DNA of 39,436 nt from VGJV01 sp964646415 (GTDB taxonomy: Bacteria; Patescibacteriota; Minisyncoccia; UBA6257; 2-01-FULL-56-20). The stretch lies in contig CAZYEL010000009.1 of NCBI GenBank assembly GCA_964646415.1, forward strand, positions 1 through 39,436, read 5' to 3'. Both the position numbers and the translations under genes were made by a program. Of the stretch, positions 14,746 through 22,319 are shown in pieces. The first letter of the stretch is position 1. Each line of letters starts with the position of its first letter. Below the pieces are notes generated by a model, which did no database searches, had not been told where the DNA came from, and saw nothing but the letters and a program-made list of their open reading frames with translations.

Positions 14746-16275
14746 ATGACTCTCCTCATCCGCAATGTCCGCATTCTCGGGGGAACAGGGCAACTCCCTG
14801 AACGAAGCGACGTGTTTATTCAGGGCGAGAAGATTTCCGCCATAGGAAACTTCCCCGCGAAAAGAGCCGACGAAATGATTGACGGGCAGGGAATCTACCT
14901 CGCGCCCGGATTCATAGATGTAAATACCGACTCCGACCACTACCTCACGCTTTTTGACAATCCGGGGCAGGATGACTTTCTGAAGCAGGGCGTTACCACC
15001 ATCCTCGGCGGAATGTGCGGCGCTTCGCTTGCCCCTCTTTTATATGGAGATTTGGAATCGGTCCACAGATGGGGAGATATCCGCTACGTGAATGTCGGTT
15101 GGCATACGATGGATGAGTTTCTCCATGTTCTTGAAGGGAAAAAGCTCGGAGTCAACTTCGGGACGCTTGTGGGGCACTCAACCATCCGGCGAGCGCTCAT
15201 CGGAACAGCTACCCGTAATCTCACCAAGAACGAACTCAAAGTTTTTTCCGCAACGCTCGCACGGGCGCTTGAAGAAGGAGGATTCGGGCTCTCCAGCGGC
15301 CTCGGATACCCCGACAGCCGCGATGCCTCGTACGCGGAGCTCAAGGCGCTTGTGGAAGTCGTAAGAAAGAGCGGGGGAGTGTACTGTACGCATCTTCGCA
15401 AAAGCGGGGACGAGCTGATGGATTCCGTCGAGGAAACTCTCAAACTCCGACGGGAAACGAGAGTCCCGTCCCTCATCAGCCATTTTATGCCGCTTCGCGG
15501 CAGCGAGCGCGCGTATGCGGAAGCTCTCGAAAAGCTCGAAAAAACTTCGGATGAACGCGCCATTCACTTTGATATATATCCCTTTGATATGAGCGTCATA
15601 CCGCTCTCCGCGCTTCTCCCCTCGTGGGCACAGGAGGGAAATCCGGAAACCATGCTCGGAAATCTTAAAGATTCATGGAAGCGAAAAAGGATTTTGAAGG
15701 AGTTGCCTGAATACGGGAACACCGACATCGTGGTGGCTGCCGCACCGCACAATCCTTCGTTTATGGGAAAATCTCTCGGCGATATCAAAAACTTATATAA
15801 TCTCGGCCCATCGCAGGAAGCCCTGCTTACACTCATGCGCACCACGGAACTGCGCGCGGTTGTCTTTTGCAGGAATATTGCGACCGAGCTCATCGCCAAA
15901 GCCCTCGCGCATCCCCGCGCGCTTATTGCTACAAATGCGGCGAGCATCAACGAGAGAGCGCAAGCCACTCTCCTCAAACCCGAGCGGGCGGTGCGCACAT
16001 TCACCAAATTCCTCGAAATGGTGCAGACGCAGCAGCTTATGCCGCTTGAACAGGCGATTGCAAAACTTACCAGAATCCCCGCCGCTCTCTTTGGCATCAC
16101 TGGCCGCGGCGAAGTGAAAGAGGGCAACTACGCCGACCTTGTGGGTTTTACTTTCCACGAAGGTACTTCGGCGACCGCTGAAATACGTTTTGTAACGGTC
16201 AACGGTTCCGTGGCGATACGGAGTGATATGACAAAAGATGTACGAAAGGGGAAAATTCTCCGCCATCGCGCATGA
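14746..16275 (+). CDS. D-aminoacylase-like amidohydrolase with altered metal site
   Basis: A 509-residue protein of the N-acyl-D-amino-acid deacylase family, which removes acyl groups from D-amino acids. Family landmarks are clear: A-P-G-F-I-D, G-V-T-T-I-L-G-G-M-C-G-A-S-L-A-P-L with C91, V-G-H-S-T-I-R, C-T-H-L-R-K-S-G-D with H216, and I-S-H-F with H246. The active site is unusual. The canonical H-T-H after P-G-F-I-D is N60-T61-D62, and the catalytic Asp of the S-D-G motif aligns with N397 (T-N-A). Three key residues are therefore replaced, so it may be inactive, use a different metal arrangement, or have a new reaction. I chose ATG 14746 over GTG 14740 because of the TATAAT box. Its stop overlaps ftsW by ATGA; the wall-synthesis context and D-amino acids suggest a link to peptidoglycan (inference). 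Confidence 0.82.
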   Translation: MTLLIRNVRILGGTGQLPERSDVFIQGEKISAIGNFPAKRADEMIDGQGIYLAPGFIDVNTDSDHYLTLFDNPGQDDFLKQGVTTILGGMCGASLAPLLYGDLESVHRWGDIRYVNVGWHTMDEFLHVLEGKKLGVNFGTLVGHSTIRRALIGTATRNLTKNELKVFSATLARALEEGGFGLSSGLGYPDSRDASYAELKALVEVVRKSGGVYCTHLRKSGDELMDSVEETLKLRRETRVPSLISHFMPLRGSERAYAEALEKLEKTSDERAIHFDIYPFDMSVIPLSALLPSWAQEGNPETMLGNLKDSWKRKRILKELPEYGNTDIVVAAAPHNPSFMGKSLGDIKNLYNLGPSQEALLTLMRTTELRAVVFCRNIATELIAKALAHPRALIATNAASINERAQATLLKPERAVRTFTKFLEMVQTQQLMPLEQAIAKLTRIPAALFGITGRGEVKEGNYADLVGFTFHEGTSATAEIRFVTVNGSVAIRSDMTKDVRKGKILRHRA

Positions 16276-17378
16276 CCTTTTATCACTCGAAAGGCGCCCA
16301 TCGCCCTGACTACTTCTTGATGGCGCTGGTGCTCGTAATCACGGTATTCGGATTTATCATGCTCGCCAGCGCCTCCTCGGAGCTCGGTAAGATCCACTAT
16401 AACGACAGCTACTACTACGTACGGCATCAATTGCTCTACGGACTTTCGTTCGGCATCGCGGGCTTCCTCCTTGCTTCGTTTGTGCGCTACGGTCTTTACC
16501 GCGCGCTTGCACTGCCCATGCTCATTTTCACGATACTCCTCCTGCTCCTCGTCTTCACTCCTTTGGGAATTGAGGCGAACAACGCCACGCGCTGGCTCCA
16601 TCTCGGACCAATCCGTTTTCAGCCTGCTGAACTTCTCAAACTTACTTTGATACTCTACCTCGCCGCATGGCTTAGCCGGCCGAATATGCAGCGCAGCAGT
16701 TCGCTTCTTAAGGGTCTCCTGCCTTTTCTGGTGGTTCTCGGAATCGTGGGCGCGCTCCTCGTGCGCCAGCCTGCAACGAGCACCGTCCTGATTCTTTTTG
16801 GGACGGGAATGGTTCTTTATTTCCTAAGCGGCGCAAAATTCCGCTATATTGCGGGGACCATGCTCCTCATACTTGTTTCCATAGGACTCATTATTTATGC
16901 GACGCCGTACCGCCGGGAGCGCATTATGGGATTCCTTCAGCCGGGACAACACCAGGAAACGAAAAATTTTCAGGTGAGCCAATCGCTTATCGCAATAGGC
17001 GCCGGGGGCTTCACGGGAGCCGGTTACGGGCGTTCGCTCATAAAATCCACGCTTCCCGCATCCGTAGATGACTCCATTTTTGCGGTAATCGGCGAGGAAC
17101 TTGGATTCGCGGGAAGTGCCTCGCTTGTTGCGCTCTTTGCCGCTCTTGTATTCCGCTTTTTTTGGCTTGCGCGGCGGGCGCCTGACCTTTTTGGACGCCT
17201 TATGCTCGCGGGGTTCGGCACCGTCATCGCGCTGCAATCGCTTGTCAATATGGGAGCAATCTCCGGAATTCTGCCTTTGACGGGCGTGCCGCTCCCGTTT
17301 ATAAGTTATGGAGGGACCGCGCTCGCGGTGTTTCTCACTATGACCGGGGTTGCAGCGAATGTGTCGAAATATACCTAA
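16272..17378 (+). CDS. ftsW: FtsW/RodA-type lipid II polymerase
   Basis: SEDS-family membrane glycosyltransferase of 368 residues with about ten membrane helices; these proteins polymerise lipid II into glycan strands at the septum (FtsW) or side wall (RodA). Seen motifs: A-T-R-W-L-H-L-G-P-I-R-F-Q-P-A-E-L-L-K-L near 112-131, Q-V-S-Q-S-L-I-A-I-G-A-G-G-F-T-G-A-G-Y-G, then D-S-I-F-A-V-I-G-E-E-L-G-F, and the terminal G-V-P-L-P-F-I-S-Y-G-G-T. I call it FtsW because murG and murC lie downstream, but RodA cannot be excluded by sequence alone. It is translationally coupled to the amidohydrolase. Confidence 0.88.
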   Translation: MTFYHSKGAHRPDYFLMALVLVITVFGFIMLASASSELGKIHYNDSYYYVRHQLLYGLSFGIAGFLLASFVRYGLYRALALPMLIFTILLLLLVFTPLGIEANNATRWLHLGPIRFQPAELLKLTLILYLAAWLSRPNMQRSSSLLKGLLPFLVVLGIVGALLVRQPATSTVLILFGTGMVLYFLSGAKFRYIAGTMLLILVSIGLIIYATPYRRERIMGFLQPGQHQETKNFQVSQSLIAIGAGGFTGAGYGRSLIKSTLPASVDDSIFAVIGEELGFAGSASLVALFAALVFRFFWLARRAPDLFGRLMLAGFGTVIALQSLVNMGAISGILPLTGVPLPFISYGGTALAVFLTMTGVAANVSKYT

Positions 17379-17382
17379 TCAC

Positions 17383-17463
17383 GATGCTAATATACTAATG
17401 CGTACTAATTATACGAATGCAAATCTCATTCGCATCATTAGCATGAATTCGTATATTAGCATC
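17383..17463 (+). repeat. 81-nt hairpin element between ftsW and P5
   Basis: Two 37-nt arms (17383-17419 and 17427-17463) match at 31 of 37 positions around a 7-nt loop, with GATGCTAATATAC perfect at the outer end. The arms are made of the words CTAATATAC, ACTAAT and CGAATG. A second copy lies at 33482-33551, and its extended right arm matches this left arm at 31 of 37 positions. It may work as a terminator or RNA-processing structure between ftsW and P5; there is no T-run. Confidence 0.85.
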
Positions 17464-17488
17464 GCGTGTAAGCCACACGAAACTTCGC

Positions 17489-19270
17489 ATGAATACTGAA
17501 GAAAAGAAAACTTGTCAGAATTGCAAAGCTCAATTTATTATTGAACCGGAAGATTTTGTGTTCTATGAAAAGATAAAAGTCCCACCCCCGACATTCTGCT
17601 GGCGCTGCCGCATGCAGAGGAGAAATACTTGGCGGAATGAACGCTCGCTTTATAAACGGAAGTGTGATGCGCCGGGACACACAGAAAGTATTATTTCTGC
17701 ATATGCTCCGGAAGTGCCGTGCGTTATCTACGACCAAAAGGAATGGTGGACTGATTCATGGGATTCGCTTGCATACGGCACCTTCTACGATTTTTCCAAA
17801 ACATTTTTTGCCCAATTTGACACGTTGCTCCATACGGTGCCGCTCCCTGCGGTTGCGAATGTAAATCCAGTGAATAGCGACTACTGCAACGCCGCGGACA
17901 GCAACAAAAATTGCTACTTGAGTTTCGCCGCGGGATTTGATGAGAACGTAGCATACTCAAACAAAATCGGCTTCAGTAAAGACTGTCTTGATTGCTATAT
18001 GGTTTCCAAGCTCGAGCTCTGTTATGAAGACGTAAACTGCCATGAATCGTACCGCATGCTCTGGAGTGTAAATTCCAAGAACTGCCGCGACTCCTTCTTC
18101 CTTTACAACTGCAAAAACTGTTCGAATTGCTTCGGCTGCGCGAATCTTATCTCGAAGTCATACCACATTTGGAACAAGCCTTATTCGAAAGAAGAGTATA
18201 TGAAACAACTCGCTTCGTTCGACTTTGCCACGCGAGAGGGGATTGTGGTGTTCAAGGAAAGGTTCCTGAAGGAAATTGTTGCGAATGCGGTGCATAAATA
18301 CTCCAATATTCTGAACTCGCCCCATTGCACTGGAGACAACATCAACAATTCCAAAAATACTCGAGTGTCGTTCGACGTATTATCTGACGCAGAGGATGCC
18401 AAATTTCTTCAACATTCTTTCTGGCTCAAAGATAGCTATGACTGCATGGGCGCATACAAATATGAAATGTCCTATGAAAGCGTGGATGTAAATGTTGGCA
18501 ACGGCAATATTGGGACAGTGGTGACCTATAACGCGAGCAATAACCACTACACCTCCCACTGCCACGGGTGCAGCAACATTTTCGGCTGCGTCGGTCTCCG
18601 AAACAAGGAATATTGCATATTAAACCGCCAGTATTCGAAAGAGGAATATGAGGAACTGGTGCCGCAAATCGTGAAACATATGAATGAGGCGCCCTACACG
18701 GACAGTTCGGGCAGAAAGTATGGCTATGGAGAATTTTTCCCCGCAGAACTCTCTCCCTGGGCGTATAACGAAGCCATTGCGCAGGAATACTTCCCATTGA
18801 ACGAAAAGGAGGCGGCGGCGAAAGGATTCCGTTGGAGAAAATCAGAAGAGCGCCATTATGCCGCGACTCTACTCGCGGATAAAGTTCCCAGCCGAATCGG
18901 GGACGTCGCCGATTCTGTCTTGAACGAAGTGATTGAGTGCGCTCATAAAGGGAAATGCAACGAGCAATGCACCACTGCATTCAAAGTAATTGAGCAGGAA
19001 CTCCAGCTCTATCGGAAACTGAATCTCCCTCTTCCGGATCTTTGCCCCAACTGTCGTCACTACGCGCGGCTTGCACAAAGAAATCCGCTGATGCTGTGGG
19101 ATCGCCGATGCATGTGTTCTGCGGCGCAGACAGACGCGGAAAAATATGTAAACATCGCGAAACATTCCCACGGAGAGAACCCGTGCCCTAACGAGTTTGA
19201 GACGAGCTATGCTCCCGAAAGGCCGGAGATAGTCTATTGTGAGCAGTGTTACCAATCAGAGGTTTCTTAA
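17489..19270 (+). CDS. P5: large Cys-rich paralogue, extended C-terminal module
   Basis: Fifth family member, 593 residues. First N-terminal CxxC pairs at 9/12 and 37/40; the second ribbon has decayed to a lone C (K-C-D-A-P-G-H then C-V-I-Y-D-Q-K-E). The lobes are well conserved, with N-S-D-Y-C-N, K-N-C-Y-L-S-F, C-S-N-C-F-G-C-A-N-L and, in lobe B, C-S-N-I-F-G-C-V-G-L-R-N-K-E-Y-C-I-L-N. The C-terminal module has the C-A-H-K-G-K-C-N-E-Q-C form plus C-M-C, H-S-H-G and C-P-N-E-F-E-T-S-Y, as in P4 and P6. A 31-bp stretch (19180-19210) is identical to P6 at 20975-21005. No Shine-Dalgarno sequence precedes ATG 17489. Function unknown. Confidence 0.85.
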   Translation: MNTEEKKTCQNCKAQFIIEPEDFVFYEKIKVPPPTFCWRCRMQRRNTWRNERSLYKRKCDAPGHTESIISAYAPEVPCVIYDQKEWWTDSWDSLAYGTFYDFSKTFFAQFDTLLHTVPLPAVANVNPVNSDYCNAADSNKNCYLSFAAGFDENVAYSNKIGFSKDCLDCYMVSKLELCYEDVNCHESYRMLWSVNSKNCRDSFFLYNCKNCSNCFGCANLISKSYHIWNKPYSKEEYMKQLASFDFATREGIVVFKERFLKEIVANAVHKYSNILNSPHCTGDNINNSKNTRVSFDVLSDAEDAKFLQHSFWLKDSYDCMGAYKYEMSYESVDVNVGNGNIGTVVTYNASNNHYTSHCHGCSNIFGCVGLRNKEYCILNRQYSKEEYEELVPQIVKHMNEAPYTDSSGRKYGYGEFFPAELSPWAYNEAIAQEYFPLNEKEAAAKGFRWRKSEERHYAATLLADKVPSRIGDVADSVLNEVIECAHKGKCNEQCTTAFKVIEQELQLYRKLNLPLPDLCPNCRHYARLAQRNPLMLWDRRCMCSAAQTDAEKYVNIAKHSHGENPCPNEFETSYAPERPEIVYCEQCYQSEVS

Positions 19271-19310
19271 AGGTTGAATCTTGGGATTTCTAAAGGTTCG
19301 ACCTTAGACC
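19271..19310 (+). repeat. AAGGTTCGACCTT-type repeat between P5 and P6
   Basis: The gap holds AAGGTTGAATCTTGGGA followed by AAAGGTTCGACCTTAGA, two copies of the same word in tandem. The word AAGGTTCGACCTT is found as a perfect inverted repeat inside fmt (36598-36633), so this is a dispersed repeat family. Confidence 0.65.
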
Positions 19311-19313
19311 AAA

Positions 19314-21065
19314 ATGGATAACGAAACTCGCCAGTGTGAGAATTGCAAAACCAAGTTCATTATCGAGCCCGACGATTTTTCGTTCTACCAGAAAATGGGC
19401 GTTTCACCTCCAACTCGGTGCCCGCGATGCAGGCGTATCCGGCGGCTTTCCTTTCGCAATGACAGGGATTTTTACCGCCGCGCATGCGATTTATGCAGGC
19501 GCAATATCATCGCGCTTTATCCTGCCGAATCCAAAACTCCTGTATATTGCGCAAAATGCTGGTGGTCAGACGCATGGAATCCTTTGCAGTATGGCCAAGC
19601 ATACGATCCGGGCGGGTCATTTTTTGAACAGTGCAAAGAAATTTTTGATAAAGTGCCTACAATTGCGATGCAAAACGATGATGGCGTGGGGAGCGTGAAT
19701 TGCGAATACACTACGGACTGGTGGTATAGCAAAAATTGCTATATGGCTATGTGCGGATGGCAGAGTGAAAACGTATTCCATTCCTATCACATTGAATACG
19801 GGAAAGATGTCGCGGACTCCGCGCATCTTAAGAACTGCGAGTGGGCTTATGAGTGTGCGGGCGGAACTAAGTGCAGTAAATGCAAATACTGCACATTTTG
19901 CCATGACTGCCATAATTGTTTCCTTTCATATGATCTTCGTGGATGTTCGGACTGCGTAATGTGCGCGGGACTTCGCAATAAGCAACTCTGCATTTTGAAC
20001 AAGCAGTATTCAAAAGAAGAATATGCGCGAAGGATTGCGGAGCTGAAACTCGAAAGCAGAGCCGCAGTAGAGGGGCACCAAAAAACCTTCGGATCTTTTA
20101 TTAAAGATTTTCCGCGCCGATATGCGCAGATTTTTAAATCCGTTCAAAGCACAGGAGACGAGCTTATGAATTGTAAGAACGCAAAGGATTGCTATTTCGG
20201 GAATGCGCTCGAGAATTGCAAATTTATTGTTTTAAATGACGGCGCTAAAGAAACTTATGATTGCAACGCGGTGGGTCATCCGGAGCTTTGTTACGAAAAT
20301 ATAACTTCGGATCATTCGAATCACTGCGCCGGGACTATATTTTCAGTGAAATGCCGCGAAGTGTTTTACTCTTCGAATTGCCCGGGGACAGAGCATCTTA
20401 TGGGTTGTGCTGGATTAAAGAAGGGCTCGCACGCGATTTTGAATACGCAGTACGCCGCGGAGGAGTATGAGAAACTCAAGTCGAAAATAATCGAAAATAT
20501 GAAAAAAAGAGGGGAGTGGGGAGAGTTTTTCCCTGAAACAATGACGCCTTTCGCGTACAACGAAAGTTTGGCGTATGAATTTGATCCTCTCACTCGCGAA
20601 GAAGCGGCCGAGCGAGGGTTCAGATGGAAAGAGGAACGGACAAGGGATTATAAAGCAACTCTCTCGCCGGATAATATTCCCGATACGATAAGCGAAGTAA
20701 AAGACGGCATATTAAATGAGATTATAGGTTGCGCCAATGCGCAAACATTTAGAGAGAAATGTACCACGGCGTTCCGGCTTATGCCCGATGAATTGAGGTT
20801 CTATCGCGCCATGGATATTCCTGTGCCGAAATACTGCCCGAACTGCCGTCATTTTGCTCGTATCAAACAATGCAATCCGCCGCGCTTGTATCACCGTGCG
20901 TGTATGTGTAATGCGGCAGACGGCGAGAAATCAAGAATGTATAATAATATCGCCGAACATTTTCACGGCGATAGCCCGTGCCCTAACGAGTTTGAGACGA
21001 GCTATTCACCTGAACGCCCAGAGATTGTTTATTGCGAAGATTGCTATAATGCAGGGGTAGTCTAA
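19314..21065 (+). CDS. P6: large Cys-rich paralogue, extended C-terminal module
   Basis: Sixth family member, 583 residues. The N-terminal module is complete: C8/C11, then a pair in C-P-R-C-R-R-I-R-R, then C-D-L-C-R-R-N and Y-C-A-K-C-W-W. Lobe A is especially Cys-rich (C-S-K-C-K-Y-C-T-F-C-H-D-C-H-N-C) and may bind additional metal. Lobe B ends G-C-A-G-L-K-K-G-S-H-A-I-L-N. The C-terminal module has C-A-N-A-Q-T-F-R-E-K-C, C-M-C-N, H-F-H-G and C-P-N-E-F-E-T-S-Y, ending Y-C-E-D-C-Y. P6 is 44 nt behind P5 and shares a 31-bp identical stretch with it, so they are probably a tandem duplication. Function unknown. Confidence 0.85.
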   Translation: MDNETRQCENCKTKFIIEPDDFSFYQKMGVSPPTRCPRCRRIRRLSFRNDRDFYRRACDLCRRNIIALYPAESKTPVYCAKCWWSDAWNPLQYGQAYDPGGSFFEQCKEIFDKVPTIAMQNDDGVGSVNCEYTTDWWYSKNCYMAMCGWQSENVFHSYHIEYGKDVADSAHLKNCEWAYECAGGTKCSKCKYCTFCHDCHNCFLSYDLRGCSDCVMCAGLRNKQLCILNKQYSKEEYARRIAELKLESRAAVEGHQKTFGSFIKDFPRRYAQIFKSVQSTGDELMNCKNAKDCYFGNALENCKFIVLNDGAKETYDCNAVGHPELCYENITSDHSNHCAGTIFSVKCREVFYSSNCPGTEHLMGCAGLKKGSHAILNTQYAAEEYEKLKSKIIENMKKRGEWGEFFPETMTPFAYNESLAYEFDPLTREEAAERGFRWKEERTRDYKATLSPDNIPDTISEVKDGILNEIIGCANAQTFREKCTTAFRLMPDELRFYRAMDIPVPKYCPNCRHFARIKQCNPPRLYHRACMCNAADGEKSRMYNNIAEHFHGDSPCPNEFETSYSPERPEIVYCEDCYNAGVV

Positions 21066-21127
21066 ACAGCCATTAGGACTTAGCCATTAAAACCCAGGGC
21101 TAATGTCTCACTAATGGCTAATGGCTA
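21066..21127 (+). repeat. CTAATGGCTAA iterated inverted repeat before murG
   Basis: The P6-murG spacer contains AGCCATTAG and TTAGCCATTAAAACCC on the left, and GGGCTAATG and CTAATGGCTAATGGCTAATG on the right, giving an imperfect hairpin plus tandem copies. The last copy runs into murG and supplies its ATGGCTAA start. The same word precedes and starts fmt (35782-35802). Confidence 0.75.
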
Positions 21128-22264
21128 ATGGCTAAAATCAGAATCGCGCTCACCGGGGGCGGCAGCGGAGGGCACATCTATCCGCTTCTCGCGGTTGCCG
21201 AAGAACTCCAGAAAGCCGCGCTGGAGAAGAAAATACTGCTCGACATAAACTATCTCGGCCCTCGCGACGCTTTTTCTTCGTTGTTGCACGAGAGCGGAGT
21301 CCGCACGCGCTCGGTGATGGGCGCAAAAATCCGTAACTATTCCGCCATTGAAAACATACTGGATATTCCGAAGTTTTTTATCGGATTGCTTCAGGCGTTT
21401 TGGAAACTATTCTGGCTCATGCCGGATGCCATTTTCTCGAAGGGCGGCACCGGCGCTTTTCCGGTGGTTTTTGCGGGGTGGTTCTACCGGATTCCGATAC
21501 TTATCCACGAGTCCGACGCGGTCCCCGGCGCCACCAATATCCTTTCGTCCCGATTCGCCACGCGCATTGCACTTGCCTTCGAGAATGCAATGGGGTACTT
21601 CGACCCGAAACGCACTGCGGTAGTGGGAAACCCGGTGCGTCCCTGGCTTCTTGCGGATAAACCCGACCAGAAATTCGCAAAGCAATCTCTCGGATTCAAC
21701 CCCGACCAGCCTCTTCTCCTCATTCTCGGCGGCTCCCAGGGATCGCGGCGTATCAATGAGTTCATAATCACCCATTTGCCGCTTATTACGAAAGAGGCGC
21801 AAGTGCTGCATCAAACCGGCGCGGGAAATTTCGCCGAAATCCAGTCTCTTGCAAAAGCCGCTCTCGCAGAATCCGCTCACTCCGAAGCACCCTATAAGGT
21901 TGTGCCGTATCTCGACAAAGAGCTGAAGGATGCGCTTACTGCGGCTGACTGTGTTGTCGCTCGTGCGGGAAGCGGTTCCATCTCCGAAGCATCCGCTTTC
22001 GGAAAACCGATGATTCTTATTCCGCTCGCGGAATCCGCGCACGACCATCAACGCGCGAATGCGCATGTGTTCGAAAAAGCGGGAGGGGGAGTCATTATTG
22101 AAGAAGAAAATCTCTTTGTCGGAATTTTTATAAGCGCATTAAAAAGAATAATCGAGGACCCGCAGCGGAAAGCCGCAATGAGCGCAGCTTCCGCCTCGTT
22201 TTTCAAGCCGGATGCGGCAAGAATTGCCGCGGAGGAAACATTTCGACTCGCAGGAATCGCGTAG
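21128..22264 (+). CDS. murG: UDP-N-acetylglucosamine--N-acetylmuramyl-(pentapeptide) pyrophosphoryl-undecaprenol N-acetylglucosamine transferase
   Basis: MurG adds GlcNAc to lipid I to make lipid II on the inner face of the membrane, the last cytoplasmic step of peptidoglycan synthesis. The 378-residue GT-B protein begins with the G-G-G-S-G-G-H motif at 10-16 (G-loop 1), has F-S-K-G-G-T-G-A-F-P near 102, H-E-S-D-A-V-P-G near 127 and G-G-S-Q-G-S-R-R-I near 200, and the C-terminal donor site A-R-A-G-S-G-S-I-S-E near 280. Its start codon lies in the last unit of an intergenic repeat, and no Shine-Dalgarno sequence is visible. With ftsW upstream and murC downstream it forms a dispersed wall-synthesis cluster. 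Confidence 0.95.
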   Translation: MAKIRIALTGGGSGGHIYPLLAVAEELQKAALEKKILLDINYLGPRDAFSSLLHESGVRTRSVMGAKIRNYSAIENILDIPKFFIGLLQAFWKLFWLMPDAIFSKGGTGAFPVVFAGWFYRIPILIHESDAVPGATNILSSRFATRIALAFENAMGYFDPKRTAVVGNPVRPWLLADKPDQKFAKQSLGFNPDQPLLLILGGSQGSRRINEFIITHLPLITKEAQVLHQTGAGNFAEIQSLAKAALAESAHSEAPYKVVPYLDKELKDALTAADCVVARAGSGSISEASAFGKPMILIPLAESAHDHQRANAHVFEKAGGGVIIEEENLFVGIFISALKRIIEDPQRKAAMSAASASFFKPDAARIAAEETFRLAGIA

Positions 22265-22307
22265 TGTTTATCTCAAAATCTCTCTGGAAAACCCAGCCAA
22301 ATGCTGG

Positions 22308-22313
22308 TAGAAT
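22308..22313 (+). promoter_or_regulatory. TAGAAT box 6 nt before gltX
   Basis: TAGAAT, preceded by TGG (extended -10 TGn), ends six bases before ATG 22320, so a leaderless gltX transcript is likely. No good -35 and no Shine-Dalgarno sequence are seen. Confidence 0.5.
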
Positions 22314-22319
22314 GGGCAC

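Noticed and set aside
2057..21065. Recoding of TGA or a frameshift in the P genes
   Set aside because: All six read through as single frames of similar length, and TGA serves as a genuine stop in many genes including P1 and P3.
21060..21130. CRISPR array
   Set aside because: The tandem CTAATGGCTAA units are short, abut each other without unique spacers and form a hairpin; no cas genes are present. The nuclease at 28340 lacks the Cys cluster of Cas4.
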